64,000 bases of DNA from Epiperipatus broadwayi (taxonomy: Eukaryota > Onychophora > Udeonychophora > Euonychophora > Peripatidae), in the NCBI GenBank assembly GCA_028023455.1, contig JAQFVV010006506.1:560501-624500 (forward strand). The letters are read 5' to 3'. Position 1 is the stretch's first letter. Each line of letters starts with the position of its first letter. Below the pieces are notes generated by a model. It was not told the origin of the DNA. It did not search any database and was given only the letters and a program-made list of their open reading frames with translations. Both the position numbers and the translations under genes were made by a program. Below, in pieces: positions 49,242 through 60,858 of this stretch.

Positions 49242-50075
49242 TTTGTTTAAATATGCACTTAACATCAAACCAAGAAATGAAAGTGGATAAAATCTACTGT
49301 CTATATACCTGAGAAGATATTTTATTGAGTTACTAGTGTACTCACCTCACGTGATTTCCATATACCTGAGTGATAATAGTTGTTATTAATAATTTGTTTA
49401 TAATTATTGATATTGTGATATCTTGAGGAATCTAATTACAGAAGTATGTTTCATTTAATCCAATGACCCTTAATATGATTGATAACTCAGTCTGACCTTT
49501 TTGTTTAATAGCCACTACTCAGGTATTCTCGTCATAATTTAATTTAAGCTACAATGCTTTTCTTTTATTAAGCTAAATATTTACATTGGACTCTTCTCTT
49601 AATTATTTAATACATTTGGATCGTTTGATCATCTTTATTAAGTTACAATGAATATTGGAATATTTGAGATTTTAATAATATTTGAATTTCACATTAATTA
49701 ATACACTTGGATCTTATTGTTCGACTTTAAATAGGTTACAATATATATATATATATATGCAAGCTAAGAGCAAGTTACGAAATTTATAACTTGTTTTGTT
49801 TATCATATATATATATAATTAAAATTACCCCATATACAAACTTCAACTAGACTAGCCAAGAGAAAAATAACTAAAACACAACCAAAGGTTTCACTGTTAC
49901 AAGCAGACTTCTCAAGTATACAGAATTAGAAAAACTACACCATATATATATATTAGACATTACCCACAAATCCATTTACTTTCCATCCATCCTTAATGTT
50001 AAAAAAGTCATTATTTAAGTTAATTGCTTTAGAATAATAAATTTTCAATAATAAAGATTATTTAATCTGATAATG

Positions 50076-50739
50076 CCTGCCTATTGACTACTAAGTCTTG
50101 CCTGTATTTATATATAGCATAACTTTCTTTACTTTTCTTTCGTTGTTATTTCTTTCAGTTTGCAATATTTTTACATTATTATAATTGAAATTAAAACCAT
50201 ATATACATGATTTATTATGGTCATAAAAAATAGAAATTGATAAGTTTTTATTATTTTTGCAATTTTGTTTTGTATTTTGGACTCTTTTTAAGAACAATAG
50301 CCTTTCTCTTCTTTTCTCCAATGTACATCTTGATTCCCCTATATATATGCTACCACACCTACATATCCATTTATAAATGATACAATTTTTATTTGGATTT
50401 AACTCTAAAGATAAAACCTCATTTATAAATAAAAATTGTATCATATATAAATGGATATGTAGATGTGGTAGCACATATATAGGAGAATCGAGATGTACAT
50501 TGGAGAAAAAAAAGAAAGAGCACTTGTTATTAAAAAGAGTTAAAAATACAAAACAAAATTGCAAAGATAATAATAATGTATCAGTTTCCATTTTTTATAA
50601 CCATAATAAATCATGTATATATGGTTTTAATTTCAATTATAATGTAAAAATATTGCAAACTCAAAAGAATAGCAACAAAAGAAAAATAAAGGAAGCTATG
50701 CAAATATATAAATACAGGCAAGACTTAATCAATAGGCAC
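50076..50739. pseudogene. Inverted duplicate of a PLE GIY-YIG endonuclease fragment
   Basis: Two diverged arms (about 50076-50393 minus and 50428-50739 plus) face each other around a 34-bp loop. Both encode the same PLE nuclease: IIYKWICRCGS-YIGESRCTLEK and YGFNFNY-VKILQT. The right arm frame is open through 50757; the left arm frame has a frameshift and reads on into the loop. Family match to 40.5 kb is clear (YIGE-RC--EK, KRKIKEA). A decayed hammerhead-like PLE terminal sequence may lie just outside at 49888-49925 on the minus strand. Confidence 0.75.
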
Positions 50740-50757
50740 AATACAAAGGAGTATTAA

Positions 50758-51274
50758 GAAAACTGATCATGATCCTCAGTCTCCCAAGCCAGGATGCAGC
50801 TACAATTCTAGCAGTAAAGCAAAGATAGCTGGTGGAAGAAGTTCATAAGTGAGATGGGGTGATGTGTGCATTTGTGTTTTTCATGTTGATCTGGGTAGAT
50901 GATTGAGCAAGGCTGCTTGGATGGATTGTGTTCATGAAGCTCCAAAGTATATGCTTGGCACTATCCAGACCTAGATGAATGAGCTCCTAGGGCAGTCTAG
51001 CAATGATTATAGGCTCATGAATACATCTTGTGAATAAGCCCCTAAGACTCACAGCAGATGAGCAGGACTGCCTCAGTGCCTGATATTTTTTATGGTTCCT
51101 ATTTCTCATCAATGATCTCTCTATGTACATAGAGGGATAGAGCTTTGTATACTGGTAGTCCATGCTTAAGCATCTAACTTATTCTGACATTGGAAGGTAC
51201 AGGTCATGTATCCATATTTTCTATCTCATCTTACCTATTTCATCACCATATCTTTAAACACAAACAGAAACAAC
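50758..51274. other. Locally G+C-richer unassigned block
   Basis: Base composition shifts abruptly from the AT-rich PLE relic. No ORF, repeat or RNA gene was recognised. It may be a fragment of an element not otherwise present in the window. Confidence 0.35.
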
Positions 51275-51277
51275 CAA

Positions 51278-51385
<108 letters not shown>

Positions 51386-51399
51386 TTAATTTAATTTAA

Positions 51400-51996
<597 letters not shown>

Positions 51997-52228
51997 TACC
52001 GCAGAAAATCCTGATAGTGCCGGTAAGTAATATTAAAGTAGTTGGGTTTCAAACCCCAAAAAATCTAATAATAACGCCACAATTTAAAATCAAACCAATA
52101 TAGATAATTTCACAAAATAAAAATAAATCTTTTTGAAACTATAATTATTGAAAAGCATAAACTAGTTCAAGAATATCATAAAAAAACCCTTACGTTACCA
52201 AAAATTTCTTTGTTTTAAAAAAAAAAAA

Positions 52229-53767
52229 ATGGAGACCACAGCTATGCATGATCGAGCATTTGGCGTCAATATGGCCGCTGAAGTGCGTAAAAATTTAAAC
52301 ACCGTCAAATCGTATGCCACGGTCGCAAAAACTAACATGCAAGCAACAAGTTCAAAGAATTTCGCGACTACAATAAATAATAAAATAGTTCCGAGATTTA
52401 GAAAAACAAATCCGAACGATATAAAACAGTTAGATTTAAAGATACAGGTAAACCAAGACCCTCCCCTTGCACACTGGACCGATAATATGCTAGAAAGAAT
52501 TAATGAACACTTTAACAACACGATTCCACGGGGACTCTATACATCGTTCAAAAGATTTTTTTCACCAAACTCAATAGTAATATCTGCCACAGATGCAAAT
52601 ATATCGCTGTATCGGTTTCCACGCACGTTATTATATCAAGCAATAACTGAAAACGAACTGTGGGAAACGATCGTAAGAATCGCAGATCATCCAAATCCCA
52701 GATACCTCGCAATTGAATTTCTTGACAGTAGTCAAAAGAACCGATTTCTAAACCAAATTAAAACATTAGACAATTACGCGATTGTTATAGTCGATCAAGA
52801 TCGACAGAATCAAATTACAGGAATAATAAAAAATACATATTTTGGATACACGAAACAAGACTTTCAAAAAATGATGGATCCATTTGGCAAGGTTAAAGCA
52901 TTTCAACCAATATACCTCAAAGACACACCAATACCAATATACAGCAATAGCTATGATTTTAAGTTAAAATTACACAAAGACATTGACCCAGAATCTATAC
53001 CAACACAAATTGCAGACCAGGAAGCTATGCTGAGCCTATATATAAGAGGTTTAAAACCACAATGCTATGCCTGTGGCAAGCGTGGTCACCTAGCCACACA
53101 GTGCATGGATAGCCAACTCATACAGGGCCAGACACCAAATAATCAGCACATCCAATCCCAACATGAAGAGAGCAACAGTACACAAGATAACACCAGTAAC
53201 TCAAACAGTCAATATGAAAACAATTACAGTACAAATGAAGCTACTAAAAACAAACATGCAGAAGAAAACACAAATATACTTGAAACTACAACAGATAGCT
53301 CGAATAAATTAAATGAAAGCACTGATCAAATGGAACAAAATCAAGCACAAAACATACCTGAAGTATCACAAACACCAGGAATATCAATCAGTAACACGGC
53401 AGACTCAAATCCAGACATATCAAATGATACATACAACTCCCCAAAAACAAGCATGCCGCATATAATTATAAACAAAACATCTACAGATATTCTAGACTCA
53501 CTAACCCCATGCCTCCCTCCCATAGAAACAACACCAACAGAAGTCCAAAAATCTGGTCGGCCAAGGAGAAATAAATCAAAAAGAGCCAAAACAGATGAAA
53601 ACAATACTCTAACAGAAATGATTGAACACTTGGCAGAAAACTTAATACCTATGGAGCTGGATGGTAATCAAAACACTAATAACTGCTCACAAAACACTAG
53701 AGAATATGCAAAAGCTTCACGCAAACTTCAACACACTGTGAAACCAACTCGCAGCCAATCACGATAA
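52229..53767 (+). CDS. Non-LTR retrotransposon ORF1 (zinc-knuckle RNA-binding protein)
   Basis: An intact 512-codon ORF and the longest in the window. ORF1 proteins of LINEs bind element RNA and form the ribonucleoprotein that is the retrotransposition intermediate. A CCHC zinc knuckle lies at residues 279-292 (CYACGKRGHLATQC, spacing CX2CX4HX4C). Residues about 90-270 may form an RRM-like fold (inference). Residues about 295-470 are Asn/Ser/Thr/Gln-rich, followed by a basic patch (GRPRRNKSKRAK) that could bind nucleic acid or direct nuclear import. The start ATG follows an A run. The stop overlaps the ORF2 start as TAATG. G+C is higher than in flanks, consistent with a young insertion. Tx1/R1-like lineage is plausible but not certain. 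Confidence 0.85.
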   Translation: METTAMHDRAFGVNMAAEVRKNLNTVKSYATVAKTNMQATSSKNFATTINNKIVPRFRKTNPNDIKQLDLKIQVNQDPPLAHWTDNMLERINEHFNNTIPRGLYTSFKRFFSPNSIVISATDANISLYRFPRTLLYQAITENELWETIVRIADHPNPRYLAIEFLDSSQKNRFLNQIKTLDNYAIVIVDQDRQNQITGIIKNTYFGYTKQDFQKMMDPFGKVKAFQPIYLKDTPIPIYSNSYDFKLKLHKDIDPESIPTQIADQEAMLSLYIRGLKPQCYACGKRGHLATQCMDSQLIQGQTPNNQHIQSQHEESNSTQDNTSNSNSQYENNYSTNEATKNKHAEENTNILETTTDSSNKLNESTDQMEQNQAQNIPEVSQTPGISISNTADSNPDISNDTYNSPKTSMPHIIINKTSTDILDSLTPCLPPIETTPTEVQKSGRPRRNKSKRAKTDENNTLTEMIEHLAENLIPMELDGNQNTNNCSQNTREYAKASRKLQHTVKPTRSQSR

Positions 53768-55245
53768 TGAAGCTAAAAATAACAGCATTTAATATCAGAG
53801 GGCTCAACTCAGTCTACAAAATACATCAGCTACAACAATGGATAAAGATTACACAACCTCATATACTAGGACTTCTAGAAACTAAAATATATAGTGGCTC
53901 ACAAATTGACCCCACAGTACATCTAAGCAGAGAAGGCTACTGTGCATGCTCTAGAGACACATCATCTCCCTCAGGGGGTACTGGACTGCTCATAACACAA
54001 AGTTGTCCATTTGACTCATTCAAAATCATATATATAGATGCAAATTTACTAATAGTAACTTTTAGTCATCAAATCATCACACTAAACATTATATTTGTGT
54101 ATATTCCACCGAGCCCTACAATTGTCTCAAATATTATATTAAACATAAACTCCTTACTTGGCTCTAATTCACATCCAACCATACTTATTGGGGATTTCAA
54201 CATGAAATATCAAGAGTTCATTTTAAAGTGGCTGCATCAAATATCAATTCCACTTATGAGTGCAGAAGGTTTTCTGTCAAATGAAGCAGTTACCTTTCAC
54301 AATGGACGTCATACATCAAGAATTGATCTGTGCTTTTATTCACCTATGTTACACCATCAAATCAGCCTAAACATCAACCCATCTCCCTTCTCTGATCACT
54401 CTGCACAAACCATACTAATTAATCTGACAGGAATTCAAACAACTGCACTTACACATGGTAAAACAATCAGAATTCTACTTCCAACTTCTACCCCAGAATT
54501 TATTTTTTCAGAAACATATATAATGCTTCACAAGATCAAAAATATGCAACTTGACCCCATTCAAAGATACTTAGCATTCATAAACATTTTATCATTTAAT
54601 ATAGATCACATTACACGCAAATCCCCCCCACCCTCAAGACTGCTAGCACTGGCTGATGAAATACATAAACGGATTACAATGATAAACCCAACACACACCA
54701 GTCAACAACATATACGCAGACTTACACAAACATATAATAGCATCTGTAACCACCTGAAAAACTACCTAGCAATAAAAAAGAGTAAAGTCTGCCTCGGCCA
54801 ACAACACACATGGACAAGAAAATACATTCACTGGGCCTTGGGCTACCCATCCACTGTCAGAGTGCCAATGGCACTCACAGAGCAGGGGCACACATATGCA
54901 GGAAATAATATGTTAAAACCGATATATCAGCATTTCAAACAAAAGCTGCAAGCATACCACCCAGTCAAATATAATCCTAATGTCTTTGGAAAACCAGAAA
55001 CAAATACCCCACATAACATCACAGAATTTGCTACTAAACTGGCAACAGTACCTAATGCATGTCACCCAGGAGCACATGGAATCCCCAAATTTGTCCTTGC
55101 ACATCTCAGTCAGTTCACTAGCCAATATTTATGTGACCTTGCAAATCATCTATCACAGAAGTTGCATGACATTCAAGGCTTATATCCAATAGCAATAGTC
55201 CCCTTCAACAAGAAAAAGTCCACGTATCAACACTATCTAACCTAA
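53767..55245 (+). CDS. Non-LTR retrotransposon ORF2, APE endonuclease and start of RT (truncated)
   Basis: The frame starts with the A of TAATG. An apurinic-type endonuclease occupies residues 1-220, with N9 (FNIRGL), E38 (LLETK), VYIPPS at 111-116, GDFN at 142-145, SRIDL at 184-188 and SDH at 209-211, so all key catalytic residues are present. This enzyme nicks target DNA to prime reverse transcription. A linker with basic and Trp-containing text follows (residues 290-370), then the RT N-terminal region (GAHGIPKFVLAHL). At about 55215-55262 two frame changes occur: the RT phrase STLSNLRPIS continues in another frame, then IKIIGKVLKDSL in a third. The catalytic RT core falls in the 500-N gap. 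The copy is therefore 3'-incomplete here and probably inactive, unless the shifts are assembly errors. Confidence 0.85.
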   Translation: MKLKITAFNIRGLNSVYKIHQLQQWIKITQPHILGLLETKIYSGSQIDPTVHLSREGYCACSRDTSSPSGGTGLLITQSCPFDSFKIIYIDANLLIVTFSHQIITLNIIFVYIPPSPTIVSNIILNINSLLGSNSHPTILIGDFNMKYQEFILKWLHQISIPLMSAEGFLSNEAVTFHNGRHTSRIDLCFYSPMLHHQISLNINPSPFSDHSAQTILINLTGIQTTALTHGKTIRILLPTSTPEFIFSETYIMLHKIKNMQLDPIQRYLAFINILSFNIDHITRKSPPPSRLLALADEIHKRITMINPTHTSQQHIRRLTQTYNSICNHLKNYLAIKKSKVCLGQQHTWTRKYIHWALGYPSTVRVPMALTEQGHTYAGNNMLKPIYQHFKQKLQAYHPVKYNPNVFGKPETNTPHNITEFATKLATVPNACHPGAHGIPKFVLAHLSQFTSQYLCDLANHLSQKLHDIQGLYPIAIVPFNKKKSTYQHYLT

Positions 55246-55325
55246 GACCAATCTCAACTTGGGCCACTTACAATTAAAATAATTGGAAAAGTACTCAAAG
55301 ACAGCCTAGAGCCACATATTCTACC

Positions 55326-55825
55326 NNNNNNNNNNNNNNNNNNNNNNNNNNNNNNNNNNNNNNNNNNNNNNNNNNNNNNNNNNNNNNNNNNNNNNNNNNN
55401 NNNNNNNNNNNNNNNNNNNNNNNNNNNNNNNNNNNNNNNNNNNNNNNNNNNNNNNNNNNNNNNNNNNNNNNNNNNNNNNNNNNNNNNNNNNNNNNNNNNN
55501 NNNNNNNNNNNNNNNNNNNNNNNNNNNNNNNNNNNNNNNNNNNNNNNNNNNNNNNNNNNNNNNNNNNNNNNNNNNNNNNNNNNNNNNNNNNNNNNNNNNN
55601 NNNNNNNNNNNNNNNNNNNNNNNNNNNNNNNNNNNNNNNNNNNNNNNNNNNNNNNNNNNNNNNNNNNNNNNNNNNNNNNNNNNNNNNNNNNNNNNNNNNN
55701 NNNNNNNNNNNNNNNNNNNNNNNNNNNNNNNNNNNNNNNNNNNNNNNNNNNNNNNNNNNNNNNNNNNNNNNNNNNNNNNNNNNNNNNNNNNNNNNNNNNN
55801 NNNNNNNNNNNNNNNNNNNNNNNNN
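55326..55825. other. Assembly gap (500 N)
   Basis: Exactly 500 undetermined bases, a conventional placeholder, so the true size is unknown. A full LINE ORF2 needs about 2 kb more than is shown, so most of the RT is missing from the assembly or from the locus. Confidence 1.
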
Positions 55826-57295
55826 CAACTTTTTTACTTGCCAGTCATATATATTTGGTAAAATAACAACTAAACATACCCTACTTAGTGAGATGAGGAA
55901 TAGCTTATTTAGATATAAAGGATGAAGTGAGCAGACCAAATATAACATAAATGCCATACAAAGAACAATTAATGATGATACATATCCATATTAAGTCATT
56001 GTGTCAATCGGAAAACCATTTATCTATAAAGTAGGTTTTGTATGATTTACTGACTTATACTGGCATCAAATTTTTTTTATGTTGTTTCCCATTTAGGACA
56101 TTTCTCAATAAGAACTACAGATAATCTTTTGATAGAATTAATAAATTACATTGATCAGACGAAGAAATCTTTTTACATATTACTAATTTATGAGACCTTT
56201 TTCAATAACCTAACATGAAATATAATAATCCCCTAAGCAAAAAAAAAAACCAACAACAACAAAAACTTCGATATGTATGCCTATTAAAGCCCTAAGGCAA
56301 TTTTCCAATACAAAATTTATTAATTTGTTCCTTAGTAGTATGAATACCAAGAAGCAGGATTATCGACCCTTAAAATAGCCTTCTAAAAATTTAACATTTA
56401 GAATGTAATAAAAGATTTTTTGTAATTCATAGAATCCAATGTGATCGAAGGAAAGTACAGATTTCCTCCTGTTCAATCATCAATGAAATGTATTTTTTCC
56501 ATTGTAATGAATTTAACCATTTATGATGAAAAACAGTGACAAAAGATGTCAACGACTCAACTAAATATAGCAGGTTAAGATCTAATTTTAAATGTCACGG
56601 ATAATGTTTTTTACTTGTTATGGCTAAATTTGTTATATGTGTGTATGTATTATCCTTCAAGTATAAAATGTGACAACCAGAGTAGAAAAAATGCAAAACA
56701 TATTAACCACTAGTACTATTTTGCCAAGCACTTTTGGTACCATGTACCAGAATGATGGCAACATATTGGAACTGAACAGTTAATACTCCAGTGCATACTC
56801 AGTAGAACATTAGTGTTACGTTTTTTTTTCTATCGTTTGATTCACTACCCATCGTACTCAGATTTGGAGAATAAAAGTCATGATTTGAGAAAACAGTTAA
56901 CTTGCGAATCACTTTTAGATTTTTTATGTTGATAAACATGCTATTGTTATATATAGCTTCGTTTCACTGTAATGAATAGTATTACAATTAATTCCTCTAC
57001 AGAAAAGTGAAAATACCCTTTCATCTTTATTCATTTCTTCGAGACTATCCGTTGATTATTTATTAGTCTATTTAAACACAAAGATGATCGGAATTATATA
57101 TTATAATCTTTACCAATTATATTTTTTAATTTCATACTTGTAGATAGCACAGAAGCCAAAGAAATCCACTTTTTGTTTGTTTTATTTTTTACATTCAAAA
57201 AGAATTAGTATTAATGATTAATATTTATTGAATTTTTCTTACTCTGATTATTGCATTTTATATGTGAAAAATATTTTCCATTATTTGACAGAGTT
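55826..57295. other. AT-rich spacer after the gap
   Basis: No RT-like text could be found after the gap, so the LINE 3' end is not visible. No other gene or repeat supported. A (TA)n tract at 57296-57321 precedes the LTR. Confidence 0.4.
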
Positions 57296-57321
57296 ATTAT
57301 ATATATATATATATATATATA

Positions 57322-58603
57322 TTGCGAAGACCACGTAAAGTCGTCGACACACATATATATTTATTAATAAAATTAGAAAGTAATAAAGGTGAAATAAATT
57401 AGCTAATAAATTTTTTTTAAAAAAAAAAAAAGGAAGGAAAAGAAAAAATTGAAATTCTAATGTCAAAATTACTGTGGATTTTGTAATAGTAAGAGAAGGG
57501 GAGGGGGGTGCATAAATAAAGAAATGCGTCTCTTTCTCTCTTGTAAGTCAAATGCTAGAAAGTTATTTTTGTTTATTGTGGGAGAGGGGAAGTGGATGCA
57601 TAAAAAAAAATGCGTTTCTTCTCTCTTTTAAAAAAAAATATTATAACAAATTAAAATAAATGTAAAACGTAAATGTGAAAAAAATGAATGAATTGTAAAC
57701 TTTAAATAAAATAAATGTAATATGTGATATATAAAAAGAAACAATATGGCCGTAGGTGTGAAAGTCTGTTGGACAAATTAAATTCCACGGACAAAGAAAT
57801 GTTATCAATGGAAGATCTTTGCCTGATCTGTTAAATTAATTGGGACTTACATTCCGGCCACTAATTAAATAAAGAAACATAATGATAAGAATTGGTTGGA
57901 AATCTAAGTCTTAATTAAAAAATTTTAAAAACAATGAACAAAAGAATGAGATTAAGAAAATTACAATTTTTGTCTGGCATTGCTAGTAGAGACTTTAGAG
58001 AAGCAACAGCTAAAAGAAAATGGAAGAAGTGCATGGCTAGTGGCGTTAAAGGGACGTGGGTTCGGATTCAAGCCATCTCATCACTGACTCGCAATGTAAG
58101 ATCTTTGCCTGACCTGCTAGAGGGACCGCCGCTTCTGTAGCTGTCAATTGAAACTCAACCTAAAGAATCAACCAGCAAACTGGATGAAAATAACCCCACA
58201 AACTGAGGAAGTTAATGGAGAACCTAAGGAATCAACAAGCAAAAACTGGAACGAAAATAACCCCACAAACTGAGGAAGTTAATCAAGAGCGCTCGGAAGA
58301 AATACCCATGGGACAATTACAACAAAGCCTAGGTAAAAGCATGCATGCATTTTCATTTGTCTACTATTCATAACTAAATATAAAATTAATGATTTGATAA
58401 AATAGAACTCTATCAACAGGACTTTAAGAACTTTAATATCTGATCTATTTTCATATATTTATTATAGCCATGTATTTATAAGTGTGTGTTTATTATTATT
58501 ATTATAATGTAATTTTTTATATAAAGTGTGAATATTATTATTAAACATATTTGTCATTAAATTTCGTATCCTTGCTTTATTCTCCTATCACCAAGCTACG
58601 ACA
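57322..58603 (+). mobile_element. 5' LTR of an LTR retrotransposon
   Basis: About 930 bp (57322-58253) are nearly identical to 63072-64000 in the same orientation, with only scattered differences, which marks a direct terminal repeat. Its first few bases are replaced by (TA)n. I place its end at CTACGACA (58603) because the 3' copy begins TGTAATGTGACGACC and LTRs usually run TG...CA; the end is inferred since the 3' copy leaves the window first. Both LTRs carry the same 68-codon open frame (57934-58140, 63681-63887) with two substitutions and a B-box-like GGGTTCGGATTC. No clear tRNA primer-binding site (TGG...) follows 58603. Confidence 0.7.
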
Positions 58604-59499
58604 GGGGGGAAACTGTAATTAGTGATTAAAGGGGCATACTGATTTGTTTAAGATATTCATGTGCTGCTTGTTCATGTGAAATCCCAATTCTAAAAAAATA
58701 AATAGCAAGCGCTGGACATTCGTTAAGTTTCTTTGAAATAGTTTGCTCTGTTCAGCAGCCGAGAGTTCTTGGCTGGGAAAAATAATGCCAAGATAATATG
58801 TATGTATTGCCTTGGGGTTCAGTCAAGGGTATAGATATGAAGTTAAATTTGTATCTGTATTAGCTCTCTGCTTGTATTGTAACGGCATTGGTTAAAATAA
58901 TAAATAAGATAATAAAGAATCTAAGTTGTAAACAATAAATGGATAGAAATAAAAGTTATGAAAAGAATAAATGGATATAATAAATAAGTATAATGTAGAA
59001 TAAAATAATCGAAATAAATATAGTTGAAAGTACAAATAATTAATCAAGTACGAATAACCATTTCCGTTATAATTGGGGGCCAGAGTCTGGGATATTTTCA
59101 TGTTTACAAGTTCAGCCCATTTGAATATAACAAAATTAATAGTTGAGGCAATAATTAATAAACAAGTCAAAAAATATCTTGGTGGTAGACAAAGCAAGAA
59201 ATAAAATAAACAATAGAGTGTAAAAGGAGAGAAAGACAATGTAATATAATGTGGGAAGTTAGGTTGTAAATTGGAGTCAGTTGCGGAGGGGTCTTGAAGG
59301 CAGGCGTGGGTGAGTGATGATTAGTGAGTGAGATGGGGAGAGCCGAACAAACGTACCTAGTGTCAGTGAAATATAAAGTTAGTAAAGGAATATAATCCTA
59401 TAAGGATAAGGTTAGATAGTAAAGCTGTAGAATAAAATATAAGTGATTAATTAGTGTGTGTGTTAAATAAATTTGATGCACACCAGATCAAAAATAAAA

Positions 59500-59592
59500 A
59501 TGGACGCTCTTGTGGGCAAAATAGGAAAAATTTCCGAAGAACTAATGGAACCATCTGGAGAAATAGCTAATAAAGGGGAAAATAAAAATTAG
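59500..59592 (+). CDS. Short upstream frame before the gag-like ORF
   Basis: ATG at 59500 opens a 30-codon frame (MDALVGKIGKISEELMEP...) ending TAG at 59590-59592, 8 bp before the gag-like ATG. Its text is similar in character to the gag-like N-terminus (Glu/Lys-rich), so it may be the true start separated by a frameshift. Confidence 0.35.
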   Translation: MDALVGKIGKISEELMEPSGEIANKGENKN

Positions 59593-59599
59593 CAAAAGA

Positions 59600-60067
59600 A
59601 TGGAGACAGTGGGGGATGATAAAAATAAAATAGAAAGCTATAATATAAGGGATATGTTCATGAAATTAATGGAAGGCCAGCAAAGGTTGTTTATGGAAAT
59701 GAGGGAAATAGGTGAAAGAAATAATAGGAAGATAGAAGAGTTGGATGAACGACACAGTAAGGATTTTAGCCAAAGGGTTGAACAAGGAATAAAAAATGAA
59801 AACAGAAAGGCTGTAGAAAACATACAACTAGAGGTAACTCAGTTAGCAGGAACAGTTGAGAAGACAGAAGTAAAGGTAGGGGAAAAGGAGAATATAACAG
59901 AAGTAGCCAAGACTAATAATAAAAAGCAGAGAGGTGTGAGTGAATGCATGTACACAGGCAGTGGAAATAACCCTGTGAACCCTGCTACAGTGAACCAGTT
60001 TGTAAAAATTTCGGGTCTTCTCTGGTTACGTTGGGGAAAGCCCGATAGAGCATCTTGGCAAGCCTAG
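59600..60067 (+). CDS. Gag-like coiled-coil fragment of the LTR retrotransposon
   Basis: A 155-codon frame whose residues about 15-75 (MFMKLMEGQQRLFMEMREIG, then RNNRKIEELDERHSKDF) have heptad-like Leu/Met/Ile spacing and high charge, and are probably a coiled coil. Such N-termini are common in gag proteins of Ty3/gypsy-type elements, but no capsid major homology region or zinc knuckle is visible. The frame runs into a different one at 60055-60375 by overlap, suggesting a frameshift. The element family is inference. Confidence 0.5.
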   Translation: METVGDDKNKIESYNIRDMFMKLMEGQQRLFMEMREIGERNNRKIEELDERHSKDFSQRVEQGIKNENRKAVENIQLEVTQLAGTVEKTEVKVGEKENITEVAKTNNKKQRGVSECMYTGSGNNPVNPATVNQFVKISGLLWLRWGKPDRASWQA

Positions 60068-60374
60068 AGAGGTATTTTGTGGTAAAACTGCTGAGTGCCA
60101 AGTTGCTGAATGCGTTCGACAGCACTAGGCCTAATTACAAGGTGGAGGATTGGGGATTTAAACCCCAGCCCAATGATCCGCACATCAGGAGAATGCAATA
60201 CAATCCTCATCATGATTATTGGGAAAGGAGCCAGGCATTTCCTGATAGATCTGAAAGGGCTGAAATGTCCGAACAGACCGGAAGAAGTTCAGATCTCAAT
60301 CATCCATATGAGCAAGCCGACTCTAGAGGACATCGAAACAATGTTCCAGGTGCCAGCACAAGTGGATATAAATA
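60055..60374 (+). pseudogene. Follow-on gag frame cut by the Rep-A insertion
   Basis: An open frame of about 106 codons, rich in Arg, Pro, Asn and His, that ends in a stop created at the junction with the Rep-A insertion (60375). Beyond the right target duplication the same frame stays open for about a dozen codons of Lys-rich text before a stop near 61920. The insertion therefore split a previously longer reading frame. Function not recognised. Confidence 0.45.
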
Positions 60375-60484
60375 AACAGAGCAAAACTCCCCATAAAGTA
60401 TTGCCATCTGTGCTAAACAGAGTAATCAATGGATGCCAGAAGGCTTGTGCATAAAATCCCTATCCAATGCCTACTCATCCAATA

Positions 60485-60526
60485 TCCCCAGACTAGTTTC
60501 TGGCTTGTGGCCTTCGTCAGTGAGGA
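60485..60526 (-). ncRNA. Candidate hammerhead ribozyme, most intact Rep-A copy
   Basis: Read on the minus strand from 60526: TCCTCA (stem I, 60526-60521), core CTGACGA (60520-60514), A, stem II GGC-CACAA-GCC (60512-60502), A, GAA (60500-60498), minimal stem III A-C/G-T around a TA loop (60497-60492), cleavage base C (60491), then TGGGGA (60490-60485), which pairs with TCCTCA over 6 bp including one G-T. All invariant core positions (CTGANGA, GAA, A-T, NTH) are present. The deviations from textbook hammerheads are an A-A juxtaposition at the base of stem II and a 2-nt loop on stem III. The palindrome ACTAGT across stem III could pair between two molecules, allowing a dimeric ribozyme. Confidence 0.65.
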
Positions 60527-60822
60527 GCTTTGGATCTGAGAGCACTGCATCTAGATCTTAGGATCTAATGCAACCCTCTAGCAACCACCTGTTATCTCTA
60601 CTTAACTACAAAACTATGAGAATGAAATTGAAAACACAAAAAATATTTTCAATCTAAGCTCAATAGCTTATATAGTCATATGGGTCTGAACTCAATTCAG
60701 CTCCCATACATTTTGGTGTCTTTGGCTCTTTTACAAACCATAGCCACCACTATCCTATTAGACAGGATTGGTGTTAAACCATTAAGCATCACATGATCAC
60801 ATTTCTTATACTAGCACATTAA

Positions 60823-60858
60823 TTGACGAAGACAACAAGCCAGAAACTAGTCTGGGGA
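60823..60858 (+). pseudogene. 5'-truncated Rep-A hammerhead at the inversion joint
   Basis: ACGA-AGA-CAACAAGCCAGAAACTAGTC and TGGGGATA are present, but stem I 5' half and the CTG of the core are missing because the junction with the inverted unit lies here (about 60823). The motif cannot fold as a hammerhead. Confidence 0.6.

Noticed and set aside
47208-49737. A further TGT...TTACA element between (TA)n tracts
   Set aside because: The left end reads TGTGAG and the left tract is only TATAAATAT-like; too weak to call.
49888-49925. Hammerhead ribozyme on the minus strand beside the PLE endonuclease
   Set aside because: GAAAC is present but the core reads CTTGAGA instead of CTGANGA; at best a decayed relic, so not listed as an RNA.
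55295-55957. 220-codon minus-strand frame
   Set aside because: Mostly undetermined bases of the assembly gap.
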